Assembly: GCA_964403335.1 (NCBI GenBank) | Contig: CAYOFI010000003.1 | Span: forward strand, 62,001-126,000 | DNA length: 64,000 nucleotides | Source: CAZYAK01 sp964403335 | GTDB taxonomy: Bacteria; Patescibacteriota; Gracilibacteria; Peribacterales; Peribacteraceae | Direction of reading: 5' to 3' | Shown here: positions 17,090 through 25,112 of the stretch, piece by piece | Layout: every line of letters starts with the position of its first letter | Position numbering within the stretch: position 1 is the stretch's first letter | The notes under the pieces: generated by a model | Seen by the model: the letters and a program-made list of their open reading frames with translations, nothing else | Told to the model about the DNA's origin: nothing | The model's database searches: none | Translations under genes and position numbers: made by a program

Positions 17090-17485
17090 CATTTGAAGGT
17101 CTACTGTGTGGAAAAGAACCTTGGAAAGGGAGTGTGATTCAGAGAAAGCGCAAATGAAAGCCAAAAGGTGACGTGGAGATCGTGTCATGCGAATGTGGAT
17201 AACTCGTGGAGAAAGAGATAGGGGGTGAGTCTGCTCCACAAAACATTGTTAATGGCTTCTGTAAGAGGAAAAATTAAAACACTGTGGAGAAGGGTCAGGG
17301 GAATGGGGGTAACCAGCCGCCTGAGTTATCCACATTGAGTGTGGATAAGTTTTGTGCGCATAGAGGGCATCACCTCGTTGTATTTCCGTCTATAAATCAT
17401 CCAATCGTCGATTCTTCGGGGATGATGTTTGAAAAATCGGTGAAATTGGCGAAAGAGAGTTATCCACACTTATCCACATCTTTAG
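17090..17485. other. oriC: Probable chromosomal replication origin (oriC)
   Basis: A gene-free region next to dnaN with five perfect TTATCCACA DnaA boxes: 17194-17202 (reverse), 17326-17334 (forward), 17340-17348 (reverse), 17460-17468 and 17470-17478 (both forward, 10 bp apart). Near-boxes such as TGTGGAAAA (17105-17113) also occur. A+T-richer stretches at 17040-17070 and 17255-17285 could be the unwinding element. Genes to the left (dnaN, mfd) run left and many to the right run right, as expected around an origin. dnaA is not in the window. The short frame at 17284-17499 crosses the boxes and is not considered coding. Confidence 0.88.
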
Positions 17486-17492
17486 TGTTGTC

Positions 17493-17553
17493 TCCCTGAG
17501 CTTGTCGAAGGGGGGCGGGTGGCCCGTCATGGTTCGACAAGCTCACCATGACA
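17493..17553. repeat. Hairpin repeat of the GAGCTTGTCGAA type
   Basis: GAGCTTGTCGAA (17498-17509) and its exact complement TTCGACAAGCTC (17533-17544) flank a GC-rich loop, ending in CACCATGAC. Closely related hairpins lie at 20603-20665. The element fills the space between the last DnaA boxes and the stop of the nucleotidyltransferase gene. Confidence 0.75.
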
Positions 17554-17559
17554 TACTGA

Positions 17560-18903
17560 TCACCGGAAATATTTCTTTCTCTCCTCCATCGAAGGCGGCG
17601 CCGAGCGGTTGGGGCGGACGGAGAGTTTGCCGTCTTTCATGGTCGCGAAGCTTCCGGCGGGGAGGTCTTGCGACAGGAAGATGCCGCCACCGATGAATGA
17701 TCCCCAGCCGATGCGTACGCCCGGGTTCATCCCTACTTGGATTCCCAGTCTGCAATCGTCACCCACAATGGCTCCGAGCTTTGTCATGCCTGTGGGAGTG
17801 GATGTAAGAGAGAGGGGTGAGGCAGAGGCGAGGTTCTGCGTGTCGACCGACGGTGAGATCGCTGAGGTGGAAATCTCGCCTTCGTCCAAGCGCAGGTTTC
17901 CCGTCACGCATCCGCCGCCGAACGACACGTTGCGTCCGATGACGGAGTCGCCCAGGTACGTCATATGCGTCCACACGGGGCCTGCCAGCACGCTGCCTTT
18001 CACTTCGCTGGAGTATCCGACCACGCATTTCTCCCCGACGCTCGATCCGCGCACAAGCGCGTTGTTGCCGATGATCGATCCCTTGCCGATGTAACACGGG
18101 CCGACAATCGTCGCATGCGGCAGGACGCGCACGCCTTCCTCGATGATCACATTCCCTTCGATCACCGCGCTCTTGTGGATCTTCGCGGTTTTGTGAACGG
18201 AGGGCTTCTTGATATCGGCAAGAAGGAGCGGGAGGAGCGACAGAATGTGCCACGGGTGCTTCACGGCCTGCCACATGCCTGTGTACGGGACGGCACGGTA
18301 GTGGCGGGTTTTGAGAAGGCTATCGAGCGCGCGTTCGTATCCATCATCGATGTCCGGCTCCACTTTTTTCAGCGCGGCCAGGAGGACCGATGCGTCGTTA
18401 TGCACGTGCGCGACGATGTTCACCAAATCGCTCGGCTCTTTTCCCTCGCCCGGCTTTTCCACGATGCCTTTGATACGGCCGTCTTTGACGGTCAGATATC
18501 CGCCCGGGAAATACTTCGTCACGCGTTGCGCGAGCAGCGCACCATCAATTCCTTTTTTCTTGGCCTCGACGATCAACGTCGCGTACGCACTCGGGTCGAA
18601 GAAGTCGTTTCCGGAGACCACGAGCACGGATTCTTTGCCACATTTGGGCAGTGCCGCCAGCAGTGCATGATGCATCCCGATCGTTCCTTCTTTTTGCAGA
18701 ACCATCGGAATCTTCGGGAAGCGCGCTTGCACGTCTCCCGCATTCTCCGGACTCGCCACCAACAGAATGTCCGTGCATTTTGCCTTCTTCAGACGGTCGA
18801 TCTGGTGCTCCAGCAGCATCTTCCCGCAGACGGGGAAGAGCGGTTTTTGGCTGAGCGGCCAGAACCGGCGCGACTGGCCGGCGAGGATAAGAATGGTCTT
18901 CAT
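17560..18903 (-). CDS. GlmU-like sugar nucleotidyltransferase / left-handed beta-helix protein
   Basis: A 447-residue protein with an N-terminal nucleotidyltransferase domain (ILILAGQSRRFWPLSQKPLF, then VVSGNDFFDP and GRIKGIVEKPGEG) and a C-terminal hexapeptide-repeat domain (VHKTAKIHKSAVIEGNVIIE onward). It may activate a sugar phosphate for cell-surface polysaccharide synthesis; the substrate is unknown, so I do not call it GlmU. The beta-helix is interrupted after GNLRLDEGE by about 25 Ser/Thr/Ala/Pro-rich residues. Start MKTILILAG at 18903: a TGTATTCT -10 lies 8 bases upstream. A longer frame to 18945 is rejected on that basis. Confidence 0.82.
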   Translation of the reverse strand: MKTILILAGQSRRFWPLSQKPLFPVCGKMLLEHQIDRLKKAKCTDILLVASPENAGDVQARFPKIPMVLQKEGTIGMHHALLAALPKCGKESVLVVSGNDFFDPSAYATLIVEAKKKGIDGALLAQRVTKYFPGGYLTVKDGRIKGIVEKPGEGKEPSDLVNIVAHVHNDASVLLAALKKVEPDIDDGYERALDSLLKTRHYRAVPYTGMWQAVKHPWHILSLLPLLLADIKKPSVHKTAKIHKSAVIEGNVIIEEGVRVLPHATIVGPCYIGKGSIIGNNALVRGSSVGEKCVVGYSSEVKGSVLAGPVWTHMTYLGDSVIGRNVSFGGGCVTGNLRLDEGEISTSAISPSVDTQNLASASPLSLTSTPTGMTKLGAIVGDDCRLGIQVGMNPGVRIGWGSFIGGGIFLSQDLPAGSFATMKDGKLSVRPNRSAPPSMEERKKYFR

Positions 18904-18949
18904 TGGGGCTAAGAATACACGAAAAATCCACATTACACCTGACAAACTG

Positions 18950-18977
18950 TTGACTCAGAAAACAGTTTCCGTATCGT
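18950..18977 (+). promoter_or_regulatory. Leaderless promoter for the GTG-started 221-aa gene
   Basis: TTGACT (18950-18955), 16 bp, TATCGT (18972-18977), six bases, then GTG at 18984. Spacing is identical to the promoters at 1135 and 2652. Confidence 0.65.
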
Positions 18978-18983
18978 CTGCGG

Positions 18984-19649
18984 GTGAACGTACAACCTGC
19001 GCAAACACCGGACCCGGACCCCTTTACGCCTATTCCTGCAGTGCAGAGGCAACTTGCCACGGGGCGACGTTCGGGCGCGCCGATGGCCGTGATTATCGGG
19101 TCTCCCGCCATCAAAATACACGGGGGACGGATTGACGTGCAGGAAGAGAGTGAGGCGCTTGCTAGCGCGATCCGGGCGATTGAAGCGCTGTCCGAGTCTG
19201 CGCACGTCATGATTCGCATGATTGTGGATTGCGACGCCGCCCTTTTGCAGGAATTGCGGATCACGTCCGCATCGAGCCTGGTGCGTCTCACACCGTTGCT
19301 GAACGCACTCTATCCCGCATTTGCGGAGCATATCGGGATGTTGGGGCGTATTCTTCTTGTGACGGTTACCACGTTGGATGTGGAAATCCGGCGCGAGCTG
19401 CGCCTCCAGGGACTGCCGGAAGATCTCAACCATCCGCAAGTTTTGGCCGCCGTCCTCCGATCGCTGGGCGACAAGGGCGATATGCAAGTGCACTGGGGCG
19501 AGCGTGTGCAGGAAAATCTTCGCGTTGCCGTCGGGCTTGCCGTCCAAAAATTACAGGTTTCCGAAGCGTGCAAACTGGTGTTCGCGGGAAAAGGGGCGAT
19601 GACGGAGACAACATTCGGGCAGGTGGCGCAGGAAGCGCAAAACCTTTAG
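18984..19649 (+). CDS. Hypothetical protein, 221 aa
   Basis: A soluble protein with a Pro-rich N-terminus (QPAQTPDPDPFTPIPAVQ) followed by alternating helices and strands. Segments such as PMAVIIGSPAIKIHGGRIDV and ALASAIRAIEALSESAHVMI look structured, but no family is recognised. It uses a GTG start fixed by the leaderless promoter. It is divergent from the nucleotidyltransferase gene and convergent with the ComEC-like gene, whose stop is 8 nt away. Confidence 0.7.
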   Translation: MNVQPAQTPDPDPFTPIPAVQRQLATGRRSGAPMAVIIGSPAIKIHGGRIDVQEESEALASAIRAIEALSESAHVMIRMIVDCDAALLQELRITSASSLVRLTPLLNALYPAFAEHIGMLGRILLVTVTTLDVEIRRELRLQGLPEDLNHPQVLAAVLRSLGDKGDMQVHWGERVQENLRVAVGLAVQKLQVSEACKLVFAGKGAMTETTFGQVAQEAQNL

Positions 19650-19657
19650 CCTCCGGA

Positions 19658-20479
19658 TTACAAAGGCACGTGAAGAGTGCCTTCTTGCGCGGTCGTGCGG
19701 AGGGGGATGCGAAAGTGGCGATATCGCTCGACGACATCCGGATGCGGGTGGCCGTAGGAGTTGCCTTTGGCTGCGGAGATGAGGGCGAGATGCGGGGAGA
19801 CTGCCAAGAGGAAGCCGGTCATGGATGACGTGCGGCTGCCGTGGTGCGCGACCTTCAGAATGTCCGTGTCGATCCGCGCGCCGGAGGCGAGGATCGCGGC
19901 TTCGGTTTCTTTTTCAATGTCGCCCGTCAGCAAAATCGATCCGCTTCCGTGTAGAGCCCTCATCACGATGCTCGTGTTATTCGCGGCCTTGGGCGCGGTG
20001 CCAAAAATACTGTCGGTCGGCCAGACGACATCCAGAATCAAGCCGTCACCCAGATCAATATCCTGACGCGAGTCCGCGATCGTCACGGGGATTTGTTGGC
20101 GATTGAGGAGGGACAGGAACTCGCGGTACCGCACGGTGTCCTTCTCGATGCCTGTGAGGAGCGCGCGGCTGATGTGATAGCGCCGCAGGACTTCGGGAAG
20201 CCCGGTGAGGTGATCGGCATCCGGGTGCGTGAGGACCAAAAGATCGATCGTTCGGTCGAAGAATGACATCTGCTCCCCCAGCCGCCGGACGACCGACGTG
20301 TCCGGTCCGCCGTCGATCAATACCTGTTTGCCGGACGGGCTCTGCAGCAAGATCGCGTCGCCTTGTCCGACATCCAGAATGAATGCATGCGCGTTGCCAT
20401 CGGGAGCCACGCTCCATTCGCGCAGCAAAAAGAGCAGGAGTAGCGCTTCGATGATCGTGATCCAGATCCATGGACGCAT
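19658..20479 (-). CDS. ComEC-like metallo-beta-lactamase-fold hydrolase, membrane anchored
   Basis: A 273-residue protein with one N-terminal membrane anchor (IWITIIEALLLLFLL) and a metallo-beta-lactamase domain outside. Motifs are ILDVGQGDAILLQSPSGKQV, LIDGGPD, LVLTHPDADHLTGLPEVL (the HxxxDH metal site here reads HPDADH), LLTGDIEKE, LKVAHHGSRTSS and LISAAKGNSYGHPHP. These match the C-terminal domain of ComEC, which in competence is proposed to degrade the non-transported DNA strand. The ComEC channel and OB domains are absent, so it is either a stand-alone nuclease partner or an unrelated extracellular hydrolase. Confidence 0.85.
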   Translation of the reverse strand: MRPWIWITIIEALLLLFLLREWSVAPDGNAHAFILDVGQGDAILLQSPSGKQVLIDGGPDTSVVRRLGEQMSFFDRTIDLLVLTHPDADHLTGLPEVLRRYHISRALLTGIEKDTVRYREFLSLLNRQQIPVTIADSRQDIDLGDGLILDVVWPTDSIFGTAPKAANNTSIVMRALHGSGSILLTGDIEKETEAAILASGARIDTDILKVAHHGSRTSSMTGFLLAVSPHLALISAAKGNSYGHPHPDVVERYRHFRIPLRTTAQEGTLHVPL

Positions 20480-20655
20480 GCTCCTTCATGATCGCGCATC
20501 GGTGCGTGGTCGCTAGGGCATTTCCAGAGATTCTTTTGCTGACAATCGATTTGTGGCTTGTTGAAGAGCGGTTGGGCGTTCCAGGCGCATATGGAACGGG
20601 ATGTCATGGTGAGCTTGTCGAACCATGACGAGGCCCCCGTCACCCTTCGACAGGC
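20480..20655. repeat. Spacer with three hairpins
   Basis: From left to right: GTTCCAGGCGCATATGGAAC (20578-20597, 6-nt arms), then GTCATGGT...AACCATGAC (20603-20629) and GTCACCCT...AGGGTGAC (20639-20665). The last two carry GAGCTTGTCGAA or a variant in their loops. The third overlaps the stop codon of the next minus-strand gene (TGA at 20658-20656). No gene is visible. Confidence 0.7.
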
Positions 20656-21510
20656 TCAGGGTGACAGTCTCCTCCTCCGCTTCCCCCTCCACATCCCCGC
20701 AATCGCTCCCGTCACCGCCATTACGCCCACGACGCCCAAGCCTGAGGATGTCAGTTTCCCGCCGCGCGGAGTTGGTGTCGGTGCGGGGGTGTAGTTGGGA
20801 GGAGGAACGAGATCGATGGAAGCGGACTGTCCGGCGGAGAGTGCGCCCGATGGGGCGACTGTTTGGATCGTGATAGTCAGGCGTGCTGCGGGTTCATCAG
20901 TGAAACGTGTAAATGTATTGGAGAAAGAAATCGTCTGCGGTGTGCCGACAGGAACGCCGTCGCGGCTTTTACGTACCACATACGATGCAAAGCTGCCCTG
21001 TGGCGGGTCCCACGCTGCCATGACCAAGAAGCGGCCATTGGGTTGGGGCTCGGCACGCACTTCCAAATTCCGCACTTCCAACGAGTTGCTGGGGACGGAC
21101 GATGCAGTGGGAGGTGTGTTTTGCAATCCCAGCGCCACACGTGTCTCTTCCGTGAAGGTATCCATTTCTTTCCCCTGCGCATCCACCGGCAACACGGCGA
21201 TGTACACGGAGCCGGTGCTCTTGGGATAATCGGTGAGAATGAATTCAGTGCGCGAGCCGCTGACTTTTTCGTAATCGTCATACTCGCCGCTGTTGCGCAA
21301 AATCGATCGTCCGCTGAAGTAGACGTTATACGCGGCCACCGTTCCCGTTGCGGGTGTGTCCCACTGTATGCGGATCTGTCCGTCTTGTTCAGATGCTCGG
21401 ATGTTCTGCACGCCCGCAGCCACTGCCAAGCGGGGCAAGGCCGCGAGGCAGAGGGTAACCGCCCATGTCCGGAGCAGAAGAGCGTGGCGCATCGGGTGCA
21501 GTGTGCGCAT
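20656..21510 (-). CDS. Exported fibronectin-III-like surface protein with C-terminal anchor
   Basis: A 284-residue protein. A signal peptide (HALLLRTWAVTLCLAALPRL, AVAAG) is followed by an Fn3-like domain (IRIQWDTPATGTVAAYNVYF), a second Fn3-like domain (VMAAWDPPQGSFASYVVRKS) and a Pro/Thr-rich stalk (PPPNYTPAPTPTPRGG). A transmembrane helix with a poly-Arg tail (AGMWRGKRRRRLSP) ends the protein. It is probably displayed on the cell surface. Start at 21510, with 21492 as an alternative; the very long upstream frame is antisense to pyrB and is rejected. The last codons and stop are supplied by a repeat hairpin. Confidence 0.78.
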   Translation of the reverse strand: MRTLHPMRHALLLRTWAVTLCLAALPRLAVAAGVQNIRASEQDGQIRIQWDTPATGTVAAYNVYFSGRSILRNSGEYDDYEKVSGSRTEFILTDYPKSTGSVYIAVLPVDAQGKEMDTFTEETRVALGLQNTPPTASSVPSNSLEVRNLEVRAEPQPNGRFLVMAAWDPPQGSFASYVVRKSRDGVPVGTPQTISFSNTFTRFTDEPAARLTITIQTVAPSGALSAGQSASIDLVPPPNYTPAPTPTPRGGKLTSSGLGVVGVMAVTGAIAGMWRGKRRRRLSP

Positions 21511-21528
21511 TGGGGCCCAGGAGGGGAA

Positions 21529-21557
21529 TTGCGCTAAAGGTTTTTGTGTTGTAGAAT
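21529..21557 (+). promoter_or_regulatory. Promoter of pyrB
   Basis: TTGCGC (21529-21534), 17 bp, TAGAAT (21552-21557); the predicted leader before the ATG at 21568 is only about 4 nt. Confidence 0.5.
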
Positions 21558-21567
21558 CCATGAAAGC

Positions 21568-22488
21568 ATGCCCCTGAGTTTCCGTCACCTGACGTCCACC
21601 AAACAGCTCACCCGGGCTGATACGGACGCCATTTTGGCAGAGGCCGAGAACATGGAGAAAGTGCTCAAAAAAGGCGGATCGAAGCTCCTTGAAGGCAAAA
21701 TCCTCGCAGCCCTTTTTTACGAACCCAGTACGCGCACACGCCTCAGCTTTGAGGCTGCAATGAACCGCTTGGGCGGCAGCGTCATCAGCGCCGAAGGCAT
21801 TCAGTTCAGCTCGCTCTATAAAGGGGAAACGATCGAAGACACCATGATGATGGTCGGCGGATACGCGGACATCATCGCCATGCGTCACCCCGACCAAGGC
21901 AGCGCCGACACCGCCGCATCCGCCGCTCCCGTGCCGTTCATCAACGCCGGCGACGGCCCCGGCCAGCATCCCACGCAGGCTCTTCTCGACCTCTACACCA
22001 TCGAGAAAGAATGCAAAAAGATCGACGGCCTGCACATCACCATGGTCGGCGATTTGCGCTACGGCCGCACGGTGCACTCGCTCTGTTATCTTCTTGGCCT
22101 CTACAAAAACATCCGCTTCACCTTCGTGTCCCCGGCGGAGCTCACGATGCCGGAGAAGGTGACGAGTTTCCTGAAGGAGAAGAATATGCCGTACGCGGAA
22201 ACCGATGACTTGGCCGCGGCCATCGCGGAGAGTGACGTGGTCTACATGACGCGCGTGCAAAAAGAACGGTTCGCGGATAGCGCGCAGTATGAACGCCTCA
22301 AGCTCAAGTACATCCTTACTGCCGACATGATCCGCGGGAAGAAAGCCATCGTCATGCACCCGCTTCCGCGCGTGGGAGAAATCCACACGGATGTCGATGC
22401 GCTGCATAACGCCGCCTACTTCCGCCAGGCCGAGAATGGTGTGCCCGTGCGTATGGCGCTGCTGGCGATGTTGTTGGGGAAAGCGTGA
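21568..22488 (+). CDS. pyrB: Aspartate carbamoyltransferase catalytic subunit
   Basis: A 306-residue enzyme joining carbamoyl phosphate and aspartate, the committed step of pyrimidine synthesis. Motifs are FYEPSTRTRLSFEAAMNRLG for carbamoyl-phosphate binding, then GDGPGQHPTQALLDLYT, MVGDLRYGRTVHSL and VMHPLPRVGEI. Length and order are normal. pyrC follows about 0.75 kb downstream, separated by a REP/transposase element, and no pyrI or carbamoyl-phosphate synthase is in the window. The neighbouring Fn3-like gene is divergent. Confidence 0.96.
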   Translation: MPLSFRHLTSTKQLTRADTDAILAEAENMEKVLKKGGSKLLEGKILAALFYEPSTRTRLSFEAAMNRLGGSVISAEGIQFSSLYKGETIEDTMMMVGGYADIIAMRHPDQGSADTAASAAPVPFINAGDGPGQHPTQALLDLYTIEKECKKIDGLHITMVGDLRYGRTVHSLCYLLGLYKNIRFTFVSPAELTMPEKVTSFLKEKNMPYAETDDLAAAIAESDVVYMTRVQKERFADSAQYERLKLKYILTADMIRGKKAIVMHPLPRVGEIHTDVDALHNAAYFRQAENGVPVRMALLAMLLGKA

Positions 22489-22496
22489 TGCCAGGC

Positions 22497-22516
22497 GTTC
22501 CACATCGGTATGGAAC
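22497..22516. repeat. GTTCCA-N8-TGGAAC inverted repeat
   Basis: GTTCCACATCGGTATGGAAC begins 9 nt after the pyrB stop. It has the same arms and spacing as 20578-20597, so the two copies bracket the Fn3-like gene and pyrB. Confidence 0.6.
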
Positions 22517-22572
22517 AGGAAAAATGGCTATGTGGTAAGGAATTTTAGGGTTCCAAGAAAGTTTCACTCCAA

Positions 22573-23187
22573 GGGGAGCGGGCCTTCGGCCCGCGGGTGT
22601 TGGAGAATACTCACATGTTTCAAAGACACCCCATCCAATCGGATGCATTCTTCTTCGTGACAACCAATACCAAGGACAGGCGTCCGATTTTCGGCAATCC
22701 TGCGTATGCGCGTGAGGCGATCGACACGCTGTACAGAGTGCAGGAGATTCATCCATTTTTCCTCTATGGGTTTGTGTTTATGCCAGATCATTGTCATCTG
22801 CTTCTGCATGTACCGGCGCCTGAATCCATTTCTGGAATCATGCGCGTTTTCAAGTATGGGTGCACGGTTAATATGGGAATAGGCGCATTCTGGCAATCAA
22901 GATTTCATCTGCGGATTTCCCATGATGCGAAGGCTGTCCTTCGTTATATTCATCAGAATCCGGTTCGCGCGGGACTCGTACGGGAACCGGAGCAGTTTCC
23001 GTGGTCATCCGCATCCGGACGATGGGATGTGACGGAGATAGGCTGGTGGCAGGAATGATTCACAACCGCGGGCCGAAGGCCCGCTCCCCAAGAAGAAAAT
23101 TCCCCAGGGAGAAAGCTTCCCAGGGAGCAAGAGATCTTTTGAACCGGGGGCAGGCTTTGAACCGGGGAGCGGGCCTTCGGCCCGCGG
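22573..23187 (+). mobile_element. REP/RAYT element: transposase gene with three REP palindromes
   Basis: The palindrome GGAGCGGGCCTTCGGCCCGC occurs at 22573-22596, inverted at 23066-23089 and again direct at 23164-23187. The first two flank the RAYT gene in opposite orientation, the classic REP-transposase arrangement. Between the second and third copies are short direct repeats (CCCAGGGAG; TTTGAACCGGGG). The unit separates pyrB from pyrC. Confidence 0.88.
22615..23058 (+). CDS. REP-associated tyrosine transposase (RAYT, Y1/IS200-like)
   Basis: A 147-residue Y1-family HUH transposase. Features are FFFVTTNTKDRRPIF near the start, the HUH motif in MPDHCHLLLHVP, the catalytic-tyrosine helix VLRYIHQNPVRAGLV and the WSSA end. 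RAYTs nick and mobilise REP palindromes rather than moving as full IS elements. The gene appears intact, with all three motifs. The ATG at 22615 is preferred over an upstream GTG at 22597 because GAGAAT lies six bases before it and the family N-terminus starts near there. Confidence 0.88.
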   Translation: MFQRHPIQSDAFFFVTTNTKDRRPIFGNPAYAREAIDTLYRVQEIHPFFLYGFVFMPDHCHLLLHVPAPESISGIMRVFKYGCTVNMGIGAFWQSRFHLRISHDAKAVLRYIHQNPVRAGLVREPEQFPWSSASGRWDVTEIGWWQE

Positions 23188-23246
23188 CACACACGGATTA
23201 GGCTCCAGTATGCGGGCATGCATATTTTTAGTATCATGGCTTCCAC

Positions 23247-24557
23247 ATGCCGACTCTTCTCATCCGCTCCGTCTCCCTGGTCACCGACAGCGGAGAGACT
23301 GTTGCCGATTTGTTGATCAAAGATGGCACGATCGAAAAAATCGGAACAGGATTGAAAGGTGATGAGGTCATCGACGCGACGGGAAAATTGCTCTTCCCCG
23401 GATTGATCGACTGCCACGTCCATTTCCGCGAGCCGGGACTGACACACAAGGCGACAATGAAGAGTGAAGCGGCATCGGCGCGGGCGGGCGGAGTGACGAC
23501 GGTCTGTGAAATGCCGAACACGATTCCGCCGACGGTGACCGTCGCGGCATTGGCCGATAAAGTGCGAAGGGCTGCGGAAATCGAAGGGTTCGATATGCGG
23601 TTTTTCTTCGGCATCACCGAAGCCGCGCACCTCTCGGCACTGCGTGTGTTGTGGGAGTCCGGCTCGGGCGAAACCGAGCGACTGAAGAAGCGCTGCTGCG
23701 GCGTGAAGCTCTTCCTCGATCACTCCACGGGCAACCAAAAAATCGAAGGCGGTTTGATCGCTGAGGTCTTCGCGGCATGTGCGGAGTTGAACATTCCCAT
23801 AGTCGCGCACTGTGAAGACGCGGAGATGAATGCGAAAGCACTCGCGGCGAATACGGACACCGACATTGCCGCGCACTCAAGGATCCGCTCTCCTGAATCC
23901 GAACAAAAATCCGTCGCATTTGCGATCGACCTGGTTCGCAAAACGGGTGCGCATCTGCATGTCGCGCATACGTCAACGTCGCTTGCCTTAGACCTAATTC
24001 GCCAGGCGAAGCGTGAGGGACTTCCGATCACGTGCGAAGTCACGCCGCATCATCTGGTCCTCACGGTGGATGACTATGTGTCACTCGGCGCGCTTGTAAA
24101 AATGAATCCGCCCCTGCGCACGATTGATCATCGCGATGCTCTTTGGCAGGGGGTGATGGATGGCACGGTCGATTGCATCTCCACCGATCACGCACCACAC
24201 ACGCTCGCAGAAAAACAATCAGTCGATCCCTTGAAAGCTCCGAGTGGAGTCCCAGGTGTAGAAACCATGTTGCCAATTTTACTTTCCATCAGTGCAGGGA
24301 AATGGCCGTCGCCCTCCAGTCAGCCTCCAGAAGGCCTCCACCTGAGCCATGCCGATATTCTTCGGCTCTGCTTCACGAATCCGAATAAAATCTTCAGTCT
24401 GGGAAAACGGGGAATCGTCGAAGGTGCACCGGCAGACATTGTGTTGGTCGATGCTGCGAAGGAGTGGGTCATGCAGGGGAAAGATCTGCACTCTGCCTGC
24501 GGCTGGACGCCGTTTGAGGGGTGGGAGGTGAGGGGGGCGGTGGAAATGATGTTATGA
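23247..24557 (+). CDS. pyrC: Dihydroorotase
   Basis: A 436-residue class I type amidohydrolase closing carbamoyl aspartate to dihydroorotate. The metal-binding HVHFREPG is at about residue 58, the candidate carboxylated lysine is in CGVKLFLDHSTGN, further ligands are in IVAHCED and HVAHTST, and the catalytic Asp is in ISTDHAPHT. PGVETMLPILL and the C-terminal GAPADIVLVDA are also typical. Length is normal. TATCAT (23232-23237) lies 9 bases before the ATG. It acts directly after pyrB. Confidence 0.94.
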   Translation: MPTLLIRSVSLVTDSGETVADLLIKDGTIEKIGTGLKGDEVIDATGKLLFPGLIDCHVHFREPGLTHKATMKSEAASARAGGVTTVCEMPNTIPPTVTVAALADKVRRAAEIEGFDMRFFFGITEAAHLSALRVLWESGSGETERLKKRCCGVKLFLDHSTGNQKIEGGLIAEVFAACAELNIPIVAHCEDAEMNAKALAANTDTDIAAHSRIRSPESEQKSVAFAIDLVRKTGAHLHVAHTSTSLALDLIRQAKREGLPITCEVTPHHLVLTVDDYVSLGALVKMNPPLRTIDHRDALWQGVMDGTVDCISTDHAPHTLAEKQSVDPLKAPSGVPGVETMLPILLSISAGKWPSPSSQPPEGLHLSHADILRLCFTNPNKIFSLGKRGIVEGAPADIVLVDAAKEWVMQGKDLHSACGWTPFEGWEVRGAVEMML

Positions 24558-24602
24558 TCATATTTGCATATATCTGCAATGTCTGCGGAGAGTGTTTTTC
24601 GC

Positions 24603-24608
24603 TATAAT
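24603..24608 (+). promoter_or_regulatory. Consensus -10 of cassette 1
   Basis: A perfect TATAAT; transcription should start near 24615, giving a leader of about 37 nt to the ATG at 24652. The -35 region is weak. Confidence 0.55.
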
Positions 24609-24651
24609 AGATACGTTTAAGAAGCGTCATTTCGATTTCTACGTCTCGCTT

Positions 24652-25098
24652 ATGTCGCGTCGAAAATCCACTTCACATTCTTCCGCTCACACTATGGTTG
24701 TCCTTTTTCTTACCAACGAAGAGCAGAAGGCGTTGTCGGATGATGTTCGCAGCAAGTGCCCGGTACAGCCGGAAACACTTACGTACCAAGATACGGAAGA
24801 GCAGCGAGCCAGCCGTATGCGGACAATGTCCGTGAAAAGTCCTGAACTGCGTCATCTCCAACAGGAAGCAAAAACGAAAGTTTTTGATCCGGATGAAATT
24901 GCCAAACTTGCCGAGTCTGTTGATTTTTCTAAGCTTGAGAAACACGATCTTATGGAATTGGCATTTGCATGGGGACCGGATGTATTCACCGTGCTTATTG
25001 CGCAAGCGTTGCCGAATATTCAAACGGAGAAAGATATTGCAGATCTTTCAGCCCTTACAGATATCCGTCATGGCCTTCTTCTTGCAATGAATCGTTAA
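24652..25098 (+). CDS. Cassette 1, gene 1: small acidic protein (paralogue of 38549)
   Basis: A 148-residue soluble protein of unknown function. From MVVLFLTNEEQKAL it aligns with the 145-aa protein at 38549 (MLTLQLTKAEMTLF). The best shared block is VDFSKLEKHDLMEL with MDFSDVNDDDLLQL, followed by WGPDVFTVLIAQ with MGPDVLTFMIVQ and a conserved end (LTDIRHGLLLA with LSMIRHLILFA). The ATG at 24652 is the first after the predicted transcription start; 24694 would match the paralogue's N-terminus exactly. It is followed 14 nt later by the membrane-protein gene. Confidence 0.78.
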   Translation: MSRRKSTSHSSAHTMVVLFLTNEEQKALSDDVRSKCPVQPETLTYQDTEEQRASRMRTMSVKSPELRHLQQEAKTKVFDPDEIAKLAESVDFSKLEKHDLMELAFAWGPDVFTVLIAQALPNIQTEKDIADLSALTDIRHGLLLAMNR

Positions 25099-25112
25099 TA
25101 CCCCCACTACCT

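Noticed and set aside
17284..17499. Short plus-strand frame in the dnaN upstream region
   Set aside because: It runs across four DnaA boxes; the region is an origin, not coding.
20656..22503. 615-aa minus-strand reading frame
   Set aside because: Only the part from 21510 downward has a signal peptide and domains; the rest is antisense to pyrB.
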